The position numbers were made by a program, and so were the translations under genes. DNA of 64,000 nt from Rhodosporidiobolus odoratus (taxonomy: Eukaryota; Basidiomycota; Microbotryomycetes; Sporidiobolales; Sporidiobolaceae): NCBI GenBank assembly GCA_034387635.1, contig JAOANU010000014.1:434001-498000 (forward strand), written 5' to 3'. This document shows, in pieces, positions 19,979-30,497 of this stretch (positions within the stretch are counted from its first letter, which is position 1; the number at the start of each line of letters is the position of its first letter). Below the pieces are notes generated by a model. That model was not told the origin of the DNA, ran no database searches, and saw only the letters and a program-made list of their open reading frames with translations.

Positions 19979-22974
19979 CTGCGCGAATCGCAGTGCTCGA
20001 GGAGGAGATGAAGCAGGCCGAAGAGAAGGCAAAGGAACTGAAGGAGATGGAGGAACTGCGATCGACGTTGATGGCTGACTACAAGGATCGCTTCCCCGAC
20101 GGCATTCCTCCGCTTTTCCAAGCCGACAAGTCGGACGTCCGCCACTACATCAAGTTCATCGACCCTCAGAAGGTGCATAACCAACGAGGGTTTCCGTCGC
20201 CGGCTAGGTGGAACGTCAGGTGGAAGGCCCTGCTGGATAAGCATGTCGCCGCCGGTCGTCTCCGCCCGTCTCGGTCCCAGTACGCTTCGCCATCCTTCGT
20301 ACAGCCCAAGAAGGATCCCATGGCCGACCCCCGTTGGCTCAACGATTATCGCCGTCTGAACGCCAACACGGTAAAGGATCGGACACCACTCCCGGTTCCC
20401 GACGAGATCTTGGCGCAGGGCGCGCAAGCTAAGTACTGGGCAAAGATTGACATGTCTGATGCCTTCTTCCAGACCCTCGTCTTCGAGGACGACATCGCCA
20501 AGACCGCAATCAAGACGCCATGGGGCCTTTACGAATGGGTCGTCATGCCTCAAGGTCTCTGCAACGCGCCGGCAACACATCAACGTCGCATGAACGAGGC
20601 GCTGTCCTCCCAGATCGGTCGTATATGCCACGCCTTCGTCGACGATATTCTCATCTGGTCGAACACCATCGAAGAACACGAGAAGAACGTCCGAGAAGTA
20701 CTTTCCGCATTACGCTCTGCCGGTCTCTACTGTTCACCCAAGAAGACCGACCTCGTCACCACCGACACGGAATTCCTCGGTCACCGTATCTCCCGCGCCG
20801 GCATAGCCGCCGATCCAAACAAGGTCGACCGAGTCGTCAACTGGCCAACTCCCACCACCGTCAAGCAGCTCCGGGGCTTCCTAGGTCTAGTTCAATACCT
20901 ACGCAAGTTCATCGTGGGACTAGCACAGCATACGGCTGTACTCACGCCGCTAACGCGCAAAGGGTTGGGGGATATTACGGCGTTATGGACGGATAAGGAG
21001 GAAGGAGCTTTCAAGGCTATCAGGCAAGTCGTCACTTCTCTTCCCGTTCTCCGCCCCGTGAACCACGCTGAGGGTGCAGAGCCTATCTGGCTCATGACGG
21101 ACGCCTCCAAGGTGGGGATTGGTGCGGTACTCCTCCAGGGACCGGACTGGAAGACGGCTTACCCTTGCAGCTACTATTCGCGACAGTATATCCCGGCTGA
21201 GAGGAACTATCCTACTCACAAGCAGGAGCTGTTGGCGATAGTAGCTGCTCTTAAGGCTTGGAGGATTGAACTACTGGGCGAGCGATTCTCTGTTCTCACG
21301 GATCATGAGACGCTCAAGCACTTCCGTACGCAACCGGATCTCTCGAAGCGCCAAGCTCGTTGGTCCGAAGTCCTTGCGGACTATGACTACGAGACGATAT
21401 ACGTTCCGGGCGAGAAGAACACGGTTGCGGATGGACTAAGCCGCTATCCCTTTCAGGCAGACAAGGCTGAGCCGGGTCTTGCGGTGATGGGGCTGAGTGA
21501 AGCATCCCTGAGCAAGGGTGTTCTGCAAACCATCAAGGATGGTTACAAGGAGGATGCAGATTGTGTGAAGATGCTTGATGCAGCGTCGAAGAGTGATCTC
21601 TTCCGAGAAGAAGACGGGTTACTTTACACTGATGACGGGCGTTTGGTGATTCCGCAGCATGCGAGGTTGCGCGAAACGCTCCTCCACGATTCCCACGATG
21701 CTGCGGGTCGTTTCGGCGCCCTGAAAACGTATCAAGCACTCTCAAGGTCCCTATTCTGGCCGGGAATGACCAGGGACGTGAAGCACTACTGTCGGTCGTG
21801 CGATTCCTGCCAACGCATGAAGGCAGAGACTAAGAAGGCGCAAGGTGCGCTTCACTCTCTTTCTGTACCCCCTGCATTGTTCTCGGACGTCGCCCTCGAC
21901 TTCGTCGGTCCGCTTCCAAAGTCGAGGGGGCACGATTACCTCTTGACGGTCTCGGATCGACTGTCAGGGTACGTTCGGCTCATTCCGTGCTCAACGAAGG
22001 ATGACGCGCGTGCTGTGGCTGCGCTGTTCTTTGAGCACTGGGTGAGGTTTTTTGGTCAGCCTCGCCGCATTGTCTCAGACAGGGATCGCCTTTTCACCAG
22101 CCGTTTCTGGAAGACGCTGCAAAAGGCAATGGGAACCCGATTACAAATGTCTACGGCGTTCCACCCTGAGACGGACGGGCGCAGCGAACACACCAACAAA
22201 ACCGCGGTGCAGGTGCTGCGTGGAATGGTCTCAAGGAGACAGACGGACTGGGCCAATCATCTTGCTCTCACGGAGTATAGTATGAATTGCGCTGTCAACG
22301 TCTCTACGGGTAAGTCTCCGTTTGAATTGGTACTTGGTTTTGTGCCAAACATTTCCCCTGCCTTGGCGGCGAGGGACGCTGTTCCTTCCGTTGAGGAGGT
22401 TCTCTCTGCACGCGAAGCTGGTATCAAGGAGGCACAAGATGCGCTGCGCTGGGCGAAAACCCAGCAGACGGCGCAAGTCGCTGCGCGCCGACGCAGCGAC
22501 GAAGAGCTGTTTACTGTGAATGACCTCGTTCTCGTCTCTTCCAGGGATCGTCGTCGTCGCTTCAAAGCATCTGGTTCCAAGGATCTCCGCTCCGCCAAAC
22601 TCTTCCCTCGATTCGACGGTCCATACCCCGTCACAGCTGCCTTCCCCGAACAATCCCTCTATCAACTACAACTCGGACCCGATGACCGCTCCTTCCCAAA
22701 ATTCCACGTCTCGAAACTCCGACGATACATCCCCAATGACGACAACTCCTTCCCCAACCGTACACCTCCCCGCCCCGAACCGATCGTCGTTAATGGTGCA
22801 GAAGAGTTTGTGGTCGAGAAGGTGGTGGATGAACGGAAAAGACGCGGTAAGATGGAGTACCTGGTGAAGTGGGAAGGGTATCCGGACGCGGAAAACACCT
22901 GGGAGCCGCTAGAGAGCTTGTCGGGGGTTGAAGCGCTGGAGGTTTGGAATGAGGACAGGGCGAGGGGGATTTGA
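19759..22974 (+). CDS. Pol polyprotein (RT, RNase H, integrase, chromodomain)
   Basis: This frame is open from 19759 and lies in the -1 frame relative to gag, overlapping it to 19978. No ATG starts it (only GTG at 19975), so translation most likely uses -1 frameshifting. Counting from 19975: reverse transcriptase to about residue 300 with MPQGLCNAPATHQ and the FVDD catalytic box near 219; RNase H with LMTDASKVGIGAVLL near 371 and TDHETLKHF; integrase zinc finger H-x3-H...CRSCDSC at 571-612; integrase core D (ALDFVGPLP near 640), D (IVSDRDRLFTS near 700) and E (PETDGRSEH near 735); and a chromodomain at about 944-995 (EFVVEKVVDE, YLVKWEGYPDAENTWEP). No stop or frameshift was found. Chromodomains of such elements can steer integration to heterochromatin by reading histone marks, which fits the setting. 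Confidence 0.96.
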   Translation, partial: GAVRLHPRQSFSPTFPHLDSPSPVPPSRHALRRRQGGDRPTAASPTRLRPPSLADSLPTLVDERKDRLYAASVTARIAVLEEEMKQAEEKAKELKEMEELRSTLMADYKDRFPDGIPPLFQADKSDVRHYIKFIDPQKVHNQRGFPSPARWNVRWKALLDKHVAAGRLRPSRSQYASPSFVQPKKDPMADPRWLNDYRRLNANTVKDRTPLPVPDEILAQGAQAKYWAKIDMSDAFFQTLVFEDDIAKTAIKTPWGLYEWVVMPQGLCNAPATHQRRMNEALSSQIGRICHAFVDDILIWSNTIEEHEKNVREVLSALRSAGLYCSPKKTDLVTTDTEFLGHRISRAGIAADPNKVDRVVNWPTPTTVKQLRGFLGLVQYLRKFIVGLAQHTAVLTPLTRKGLGDITALWTDKEEGAFKAIRQVVTSLPVLRPVNHAEGAEPIWLMTDASKVGIGAVLLQGPDWKTAYPCSYYSRQYIPAERNYPTHKQELLAIVAALKAWRIELLGERFSVLTDHETLKHFRTQPDLSKRQARWSEVLADYDYETIYVPGEKNTVADGLSRYPFQADKAEPGLAVMGLSEASLSKGVLQTIKDGYKEDADCVKMLDAASKSDLFREEDGLLYTDDGRLVIPQHARLRETLLHDSHDAAGRFGALKTYQALSRSLFWPGMTRDVKHYCRSCDSCQRMKAETKKAQGALHSLSVPPALFSDVALDFVGPLPKSRGHDYLLTVSDRLSGYVRLIPCSTKDDARAVAALFFEHWVRFFGQPRRIVSDRDRLFTSRFWKTLQKAMGTRLQMSTAFHPETDGRSEHTNKTAVQVLRGMVSRRQTDWANHLALTEYSMNCAVNVSTGKSPFELVLGFVPNISPALAARDAVPSVEEVLSAREAGIKEAQDALRWAKTQQTAQVAARRRSDEELFTVNDLVLVSSRDRRRRFKASGSKDLRSAKLFPRFDGPYPVTAAFPEQSLYQLQLGPDDRSFPKFHVSKLRRYIPNDDNSFPNRTPPRPEPIVVNGAEEFVVEKVVDERKRRGKMEYLVKWEGYPDAENTWEPLESLSGVEALEVWNEDRARGI

Positions 22975-22993
22975 GCTCGCGGGCTCGCTTCTA

Positions 22994-23006
22994 AAGGGGG
23001 GAGGGG
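22994..23006 (+). other. polypurine tract
   Basis: Thirteen purines (AAAGGGGGGAGGG G-type run) lie immediately before the 3' LTR at 23007, the usual plus-strand primer site. Confidence 0.85.
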
Positions 23007-23344
23007 TGTAAGGTATCACTACCTTACGACTCACAATGGTCAAGTTGCATTACGCTTCCGAGCTATGGTGCGGGGGATCTGTTGTGGGTCGTGGGATATT
23101 GAGTAGGAGGATTGTTGGATGAGGATAGGGAAATGTTGAAGGACGGGACTTAGGTTTTGAGCGAGAACCTGGCTTGCCTTCTTTCTTCACGCTCACGCTG
23201 AGTTAGACTGCCTGCCAGGTTCGTGCATCTCTCTAGTACATCCGTAGACGCTCACGCTGAGTTAGACTGCCTGCCAGAACACACTATTGGCCCTTCAGTC
23301 TCTCTTTGTTCGAGCTAGTGAGGCGTCGAATACGACGCCCTCCA
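23007..23344 (+). repeat. 3' LTR
   Basis: 338 bp. Three mismatches to the 5' LTR (one near each of 23039, 23189 and 23308). Followed by target duplication GTGAA. Confidence 0.97.
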
Positions 23345-24895
23345 GTGAAGCAGGAAAGAGGAAAGAAAGATTCGTCTCTCTGACTTCAACCATCAACTCC
23401 TCAAGTCTTCCGCCCACCCTGAAATGCTCTTGCAACCAACACCAACCCCCGTATCAGCCCGGGGAGTCGGGGTCCCGGTTTCCGGTCTGGATCCCGTTGG
23501 GAGACGGTAGATCCCGGTGCTTTTTCCGGCTCTCTAGGACTCTGCAGCAGACACTTTGTACTCTTTGCAAGCCCTTTGAATGCTCTCTACAGGGTATATA
23601 GGGGCCTAGAGTGGCACTCAAGGCTGTGTGAAGCCGCGGATTTGAGTGAAGGAAGGCGGACTTGATTCTTTCTTACTTTCTTCTGCTACCCACGCTTGCT
23701 GGGGTCTCTCTTCCTTCTGTAGACCTCTGCTGTATGTCAACTGTTGCTGTCTGGTGCTAGCAATCGTACAGGACTTCTATGCTCTCGAGTCTCGCCTTTT
23801 TCCCAACTTGCCTGGTCGGATCGGGGATTCTCCGGTCAGAATTGGGACACCGGGGTCCGACTCCCGGTCAGATCCCCGATGGCAGAAAGGCGGATTTTGA
23901 CCCCCAGTGCACCGGTCGCCGGGGTGACCGGAGACCGGCTGACAATCTCCAGAAGAATCCCAATCTATGAGTCCGTTCCATCCCTCAACATTTCATCTCA
24001 TACCCATCATCATCCTTGTTTGTAGCAGGGAACCACAGGTGTGGTGAAGCTGCAAGAAAGGAATGCCAGCACGGACAAGAAGAAGAAAAAGAGAGAAATG
24101 GAAGTAAGGAGAAAGACTCAACAAATGGGGGTGTTATAGCTAGCCATGCTAGCATTCTATTAGATAAGCATCTCTCACAGAGGTTGACATCTACCGTCTT
24201 ATAGCCACTGTTCTAGTTCCTCGAAACGTCCTTTTGCCTACATTGTGGCTACCCCGCAAAGCCAACATAAGGAAGTTGAAGTTGAGTTGAGAAGGCCAAC
24301 TCTGGTGTTGGCTGCAAAGCTCTTTCCCCTCTTTCCCAATATTCACAGATTCTCTCTCTATTGTGTGGGAGGCATCTACAGCATCATCTGTGTCGCATAC
24401 CCCCACTCTGGTCTGCTTCCAGACCATGCCGTTGACTCATTTCCTTAGACTAACCAGCTGTGCCTTTGCACAGACAGCTTCAAACAGCAGTGATGGCAGC
24501 AATGCCTCGGTATGTGATCCCTGAGCTGCTCATACACTTCTTACACTGCCCTGGTGCTCTGGCCTATGTTGCCCCGCTCAAGGCCAAAAACCCATGCTGC
24601 TCAAACTCCAGCCATGTTCGTGACCTTCTCAGTTCAGTTCTGCTGTTGACTGCCAAAGTTTTCAGGCTACATGGGGATAATGTGCTGGCAGGCAGTGTAG
24701 ACCTACAAGCTTGACAAGCTGTAGATAGGCTAGTGTGTGTTGTGTGCAGCAGGACAGGGGGGGATACACACACACACCAGCTTCACCCAAATGTGCTGTG
24801 CATGGCAGTTTGCCCCCAAGTGTCCTTTGACGGGTCTGCAGAAAACCCATGAAGCATGTCTAGCCATAAGAGAATGTACAACAACGACCTGGGTA

Positions 24896-26134
24896 TAGAG
24901 AATGCTCACCGACTCCCGGACCGCCGACAGCTCGGGATGTCGGGCTTTCCGGGGGCTGATCTGTCGGTCGGGGGAAAGGTCGGGGAGCGGGCTCCCGAAT
25001 CCCGAAAAAGTCGGCGATCGGCCCGACATGTCGGCAAAGTCGGGAAAAAGGTGAAACATGATTTTCACGCCTCAAGAGAACCAGCGAGAGCAGCGAAGCG
25101 CAGAAGGGAACAAAGCCATCATTTCCAAGAGAGACAAGAACAGCTACAGAAGAGAGAGCAGACGGAAACCGGAAAAAGGACTAGTCGAGAACAATATCGT
25201 CGTTGTCCTCCTCGGCCACATCAACCTCCCGCTCGCTGGCCAACAGCCTGAGCTTCGTCTCATCCTCCTTCCACCTCTTCTCCTTAGGCAGCAATCGTTC
25301 CGGCAAGAGGTCAGCCTTGGACCAAGCACCGACGGTGAGGGTGGCAGCGAGGGTGGAGGGGGAGAGGCGGTGACGGCGTTCAGACACCTGAAGGCGGCCG
25401 AAGGAGAAGGCTCTCTCAACGGTGACGGACGAGACTGCAAGGTAGAATAGAACAATCAGCTGCAGGCCCAGCAATAATGAGCAGCTAGAAAGAACGAAGG
25501 AACGCACCGGGCACCGAGAAGACGTCGAGGGCCATCTCCGTCAACCCACCCCATTCCCTGCCTTGCGCCCTCTCACTCGACCACCAGAGGAAGGGATTGA
25601 CGGCCTTGTTGTTGGCGCCAACGACAATGTCGCCGTTTATGAACGAGGCGAGGTAGTCGACTGGAGATGCCGTGGCGGTAGAGGCCGAGGCGGCAAGGAA
25701 GGCGGCGAGGGGAGAGCGGGTTGTGGTGGCGGAGGTGGAAGGAGACTGTATGTGAGAGGCATGTGAACAAAGGGGAATTCAAGGAAACAGAGGAGAAAGG
25801 CGAAGGACAAGAAATCGAGAGAAGTGCGTACCGAATCGGTCCGCGGAGCGGGATGCTTCACTTCGTAGTCCTGCTTGTAGCGTTCGAAGCGGGCCTTAGC
25901 AAGCTTGACGGCATCTTGTATCCAGTCCTTGGTCCAGCGCGCTCGATGGCGGAGGTACGAGAGTCGAATGGAAGGGTGGAGGACTGTGCAAGTGAGTAAG
26001 GTTCGGGGAGAAGTCAGGAAACCAGCTACCCATTTCGGCATCCATGTCGGGGTCGGCACCCCGACCCCCGAACCGTGTCGGAGACCGGCACCCCGACCCC
26101 GAAGATCCCCGACTTTTGTCGGATGCATTCTCTA
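24896..26134 (-). mobile_element. hAT-family DNA transposon, internally deleted
   Basis: A 1,239 bp insertion with perfect 10 bp terminal inverted repeats TAGAGAATGC / GCATTCTCTA and an 8 bp target duplication CCTGGGTA (24888-24895 and 26135-26142). The right arm of the inverted repeat has the empty site at 35326-35333. Subterminal regions are packed with GTCGGG/CCCCGAC motifs, as transposase-binding repeats often are. The TIR, the 8 bp duplication and the transposase remnant inside all point to hAT. The N-terminal half of the transposase is missing, so the copy is non-autonomous. A 501 bp relative with the same TIR is at 54321-54821. Confidence 0.95.
25181..25982 (-). pseudogene. hAT transposase, C-terminal remnant
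   Basis: Three minus-strand exons can be joined: about 25982-25832, 25745-25508 and 25434-25181, introns GT-AG. The product begins within the RNase H-like fold (VLHPSIRLSYL, then RFERYKQDYE) and continues to NPFLWWSSER...EMALDVFSVP. It ends with the hAT dimerisation motif SSVTVERAFSFGRLQVSERR followed by RLSPSTLAATLTVGAW and an acidic tail. Family transposases have about 600-700 residues; only about 210 remain. The zinc-finger N-terminus and the first catalytic residues are absent, and the DNA between the left TIR and 25982 has no matching coding text. Confidence 0.88.
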
Positions 26135-26294
26135 CCTGGGTAAATATTGTTGCTGGTGGACTAATCGCTCTTTTCCCCTTCCCCACTTTGCTCTGCTCTG
26201 TAGTTTTGTCTACTTTGCTTTTTTGTATACTCTTACTGCTGGGCAATTGAGCAAATACTTCTGTTGGTGGTCAGGGCACTGTGAGATGTAAGAA

Positions 26295-26318
26295 GGGGGG
26301 GGGGGGGGGGGGGGGGGG
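26295..26318 (+). repeat. poly-G tract (24 G)
   Basis: Uninterrupted run of 24 G. The mirror position in the right arm has 21 C, then A and four C. Confidence 0.95.
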
Positions 26319-27700
26319 TCTAGCTCAGTTTACCCCTTTGTCAACGGCCTTCGTCTGGGGTTGCTTCCCCTTCATTGGGAGGACATTGTCTCTTTCACCA
26401 TCAGACAAGGAGATCCCACAATGTAGCCTACTACTTTACCCTGCAGCCTAGATGAATGCATGCCATGATAGAGGTCGCACACAGCGGGCAAGCTGCCTCT
26501 GAGGGCCTTGATGGTCTTTGCATGGTGTGACTGCCGAGAGTAGTTCACTAGCAGGGTGACACTTTGTGCTGCTTGTTGTCTGCCTTTGGTTTGCACAGGT
26601 CCTGCTCTGTCTTGCCACCTGCACAGTCCTCCCCCTCCTCTCTGTAGTGCCTTCCCAGTGTCTGTGCCCGACTGCCTCACCTATTGCCACATCTCACTGT
26701 ATCTCCCCACGAAGACTGCCTGCACTCAACATCGCTAATGCCCAGTATTGCTGGGATAACTGCTGCCTGAGCCTCAAGCACATATCGCCTTGCACGACAT
26801 GGCCAGAGACAAGCATGCCAGGACTTGGGACAGTATCAGGACTAGGGCAGTAGTTCTGCCGGTGGCCAGTCAGTGCCAGGGCACGGTAGATCCCCGGATA
26901 TCAGTAGCAAGTTTGGCAAATTCACCTCTGTTTTCCCCAATATTGGGGATGGTGGGACCTCTCAAGGCTATGCTGTGTGCACTGATAGCATGCAGAGATA
27001 CCATTGCCCGCTCAACAGCGAGCCTCGGCATGTCCAAGGAACACCTCCATGAGCTGGACAGGAAGTAGGCAGTCCAATTGGCTGTGGTACAGGGAGGGAC
27101 TATGCACATAGACAGATCAAAACACACGACTTGACCACCTCTTGGCTCTACTGGTTAGAGAATGCCTTTCTGTGCCTGTCGGTCCCGTCGGACAGTGAGA
27201 CTGGGACAAAAACCATCTTTTTGGCTAACGGGATCCCGATGGGGACCAGGACTCCGTCATCCCCGACAAAACAGGAAGCACGGCGTCGAGACGGGCGAGA
27301 CAGGAGAAAAAGGTAAAATTCAGGATGGAATTGCCCCACCTAGTTCCAACCTCCAGACCAGACCAGCAGGGAGGAAAGAAGGGCTTGAGAGACACAGTAG
27401 AGGCTGACGAGGCTGACTCAGTACTACAAGAGCCAGGAGTACAATGGGAAGACCTTCTCTTCCCCTCTGCAGACCATGCCAAAGGCATGAGGGTCTTGCA
27501 GACAGCTCATTCTATTCTAGACGCTGTGATATACAGCCTTCAATGAGTAGGACACCCACAGACGGGGTGTACAGCTTTCTCGCAATTGAGAAGGTCAGCG
27601 TACCAGTGAATGCACTCATTGCAGTGCAAATGAGTAACAGCGATAAGTGCATTTGCTAGTGCGTTCATATGTGTAACATTTAGCACGAGTAGCATAACGT

Positions 27701-27780
27701 GGGGGTGTAGCTCAGGGGCAGAGCGCTCGCTTCGCACGCGTGAATGCGAGAAGCCCAGGGTTCAATTCCCTGCTCCTCCA
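27701..27780 (+). tRNA. tRNA-Ala (CGC), with intron
   Basis: 80 nt. Acceptor GGGGGTG pairs with CTCCTCC, including the G3:U70 wobble that marks tRNA-Ala and one T:T mismatch at 6:67; the discriminator is A. D-arm GCTC...GAGC. Anticodon stem CTCGC/GCGAG with loop TTCGCA, anticodon CGC, interrupted by about 8 nt. T-arm CAGGG-TTCAATT-CCCTG. The mirror copy is at 33686-33765. Confidence 0.93.
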
Positions 27781-29029
27781 AAAACACATTGTGTGTCTCT
27801 TTTTGCCTTTGTGTGCACCTTTAGCCTTGATTTGCAGTCGAGTGCAGTCAGGCCAGCTGCTGATGCCCTTCCAGGGTTAATCACAATGTTGTCATGGGCC
27901 CATTCAGCTCAAGACCTGCCGCAATGATCTCAGGACAGTGACACCTGGTTTGGCTCGGAATGAGGAAGCCCATCCTGGCTCATATGTCTATATATTAGCA
28001 AGATGTTACCATGGTCATCCCATACAGTGGGGACCCTCTATAACAACCATCCCTATAGAAAATTCCACTCTGTAAGAACCAGAAAGTTAGACTCCCTTGC
28101 CCGTTATATGGTGCCAGGATCAAAACAGCCCTATAGGGAACAAACAGCTGTGGGGAACAAAAGTTTGTTATACTGGATCACAGTATCAGGTGCCATAAAC
28201 CAAAAGTGTGCATGTACTAGACCAACAGTGCAATCGGCAGTCGACAGATGTTGTTTCATCGGGGCTGAGCCCGCTTTTTGGCCTCCATGTCAACTAGCCG
28301 GTTCAATTCACACATGGGCCAAGAAGAGTGAACACCCTTTTTGCTTGTGTCTCTCTTGTCTCATTTATACTTCTGCCTTCTCTCAGTGCTTAAAGGCTTG
28401 CAAGCATTGTACTCAAGCTGTGACAGTCTTTGCAGGCACTTTCCCTAACCTAACCTAAGTGCTCCAGAAGGTTAGAACAACACTTGGCGACGGATTCAGA
28501 ACTGGACAGAGTCCCTCCGCGACGGGGCTGAGGGTGGGGATTGGGGAAAGAATAGGGGGGGAGGGGGGGGGGGGCCTCCATGTCTGGAGTTCACTTCCTT
28601 CCAAAGAATTTGCAAGCTTGACAATAGCTCTCTATAGCACAAGCTTCAGTTGCTCCAGCAGAAGTGAGGGAGGGAACCGATTTCCTGCTGTTCAGTGATG
28701 CTTGGGAGCTCTGATACAGGATATAGCCAGAACTCGTAACTCATTCCCGCCGGGAGAGGGAGGTGGGACGTGGTCAGCTAACGGGTGTGGCATATGCAGT
28801 GCAGTGGCTTCCTTCTAGGAAGAAAATGTTGGGAGACATGGTTCCTGCTTCTTGCAGAGAGCAATTCCTCACAGAGGTCAACCTATGACACCTTGTAGTC
28901 CTCGTTCTGATTCCTCGACAACCCTTTTCACCTTGACTGTAGCTACTCAGTGCGGCCAGCAAAGTGAGGCTGAAGTTGCAAAGGCCAGACCTGGTGTTGA
29001 TGGCACAGTGACATATCGACTGGAGTTGC

Positions 29030-29375
29030 CGCGACGCGACAGAGATCCGCCAGCACTTCTTCTTCCACGGCCCACCTACACTAGCCAGCGCTCCGCACTC
29101 CTCTCCTCCCTCCCTACCCAGCACGTCCCTCCTTTCATCAGCAGCTTTCCTCCCAGCAATCCTTGCATACATCAGCGTGACTCATCGCTTCCCCCTATGA
29201 TCGTCCTTGCCTTGTTTCTTCCCCCTTCTTGTCCTTCTCTCGCCTTGTGTGTCCTCTCTTCTCGTCCCTTGTTATATGTGCCTTGTGTTCTTTCTCCTCC
29301 TCTATCTCTCTTGTAGTCTACATGGGCTGATGCCCCAATACAGACTCTCAACTTGGAATAAACAAACGAACAAAC
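29030..29375 (+). mobile_element. LINE 3'-end fragment (copy D)
   Basis: Starts in the Cys/His finger region of the LINE ORF (degenerate: gagcacttcttcc-like) and runs through the 3' UTR hallmark tagtctacatgggc...cagactctcaacttggaataa into an (AAAC)n-type tail. It is a 5'-truncated, diverged relative of the copies at 41065, 43497 and 45756. Confidence 0.75.
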
Positions 29376-30497
29376 AACTACACTATCCTTATGTAGTGTA
29401 GGACCACTCCATCACATCATCTGTGTCTCTTGATTCTGCTGTGATGTCGTTCCAGATCAAGCAATTGACTAAGTATTCTAAAGACCAACAAGTTTCACTA
29501 TTGCACGACCAGCTTGAAACAGGTTAAGGCTGATCTCCCATGCAATTACAAGAAACTTTCCTTCATTTTGGCAGCTTTCTACTGATAGAGGGCTTCTTGC
29601 CTCACACCGTAGAAGAGAGGTGGGAGACATCAAAGTCGGTTCCTGTAAACCACATGTCCCGTGGAGAGCCTTCTTACACAGGGAATCTACTGCACAATGC
29701 ATCAGAACAAGGGGGTGCCTGCCTTTGAAGACCAGCCTTGTCCTGTGACTAGATTCCATCATTAGGGCCCTTGTGTATCTGCCGTCATGGCCATGTAAGG
29801 CTATCTGAAACGGGTGGCAAGGAGGAGGGTACAGCCAGTACCCCATGTGAGGCCTCTGAATTGAATACAGCACCTCAGAAGAGTGAATGAGCCAGATGCT
29901 CTCATATCTCCAAATCTTCCTTTCCTTGTCTGCGCACATGTACAGCCAAATCTGGTCTCTACTTGTTCTGCCAGCGGAAAGAGCAGGAATGTGTTGCACA
30001 GAGGCCTCTTGACCAGCTTACTTGCTTGCTCCTAGCATATGAGTGCATATTGTATTGTATTGAGGCAGATTGAGCAGAAGCACACAGCAGAAGCGCACAC
30101 ATGTGGATGTACGACCTTGTCAAACTAGATAAGCCTCAAAGACTGGACATCAGCCCTTGATACGTAAGCTAATCTTTGTATCAAAAGATGACCGACATAA
30201 ACCCATACAACATGGGCCTCTTTGACCTAGACACACATTTATCTCAAGTCGGCACCCTTGTCAGTAAGTTAGAGATTGGTTTAGTACCCCTGTCCCTCTT
30301 GACGCAGCGCGAACAGTGACATCAGTGCCCTGCTCATCTTCTCCTCATCTCGATGATCAACGCTGGAGATCACAGGGCATGGTGAGCTGATGCAGCCAAT
30401 AGTGGAAGCGACAACGGTTCCTGGGCAGGCGTCTTCACTTCTCTCCTTTCAGGCCCTTTGTTGCCATCCATCTGTTCTACATCCTTTTGCTGACTCG

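Larger units (their letters stand above)
17735..23344 (+). mobile_element. Ty3/gypsy LTR retrotransposon with chromodomain (chromovirus)
   Basis: A complete element of 5,610 bp. Two 338 bp LTRs (TG...CA ends) differ at three positions. They are flanked by the 5 bp target duplication GTGAA (17730-17734 and 23345-23349). The right arm of the inverted repeat keeps the uninterrupted target at 36894-36898, proving the insertion boundaries. Inside are Gag with protease, then reverse transcriptase, RNase H, integrase and a C-terminal chromodomain, and a polypurine tract next to the 3' LTR. No convincing tRNA-primer site follows the 5' LTR (a T-run then gaagacgcc), so priming may be self-primed as in Tf1-type elements. 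Both coding frames are open, so the copy may be active. Confidence 0.97.
16449..28443. repeat. left arm of large inverted repeat
   Basis: Read in reverse complement, this arm matches 33023-38178 from the inner end (ggcactttc at 28443 against 33023) to the outer end (acttcttgc at 16449 against 38178). Shared contents are tRNA-Phe, tRNA-Ala, a long G-run and several GC-rich islands. Compared stretches look about 99 percent identical by eye. The left arm is 11,995 bp and the right 5,156 bp. Most of the difference is the Ty3 element at 17735-23344 and the hAT element at 24896-26134, both missing on the right. Apart from these and the tRNAs no gene is supported; the many short frames are mirrored in both arms, cross repeats and lack family motifs. 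Confidence 0.95.

Noticed and set aside
28003..28458. 151-codon frame mirrored at 32876-33463
   Set aside because: Present in both arms only because the arms are copies; no motif, and the mirrored frame runs past the repeat edge into unrelated sequence.
29478..29999. 173-codon minus frame in the spacer
   Set aside because: No family motif, composition unlike host genes, no splice or start context; kept only as an unexplained frame.
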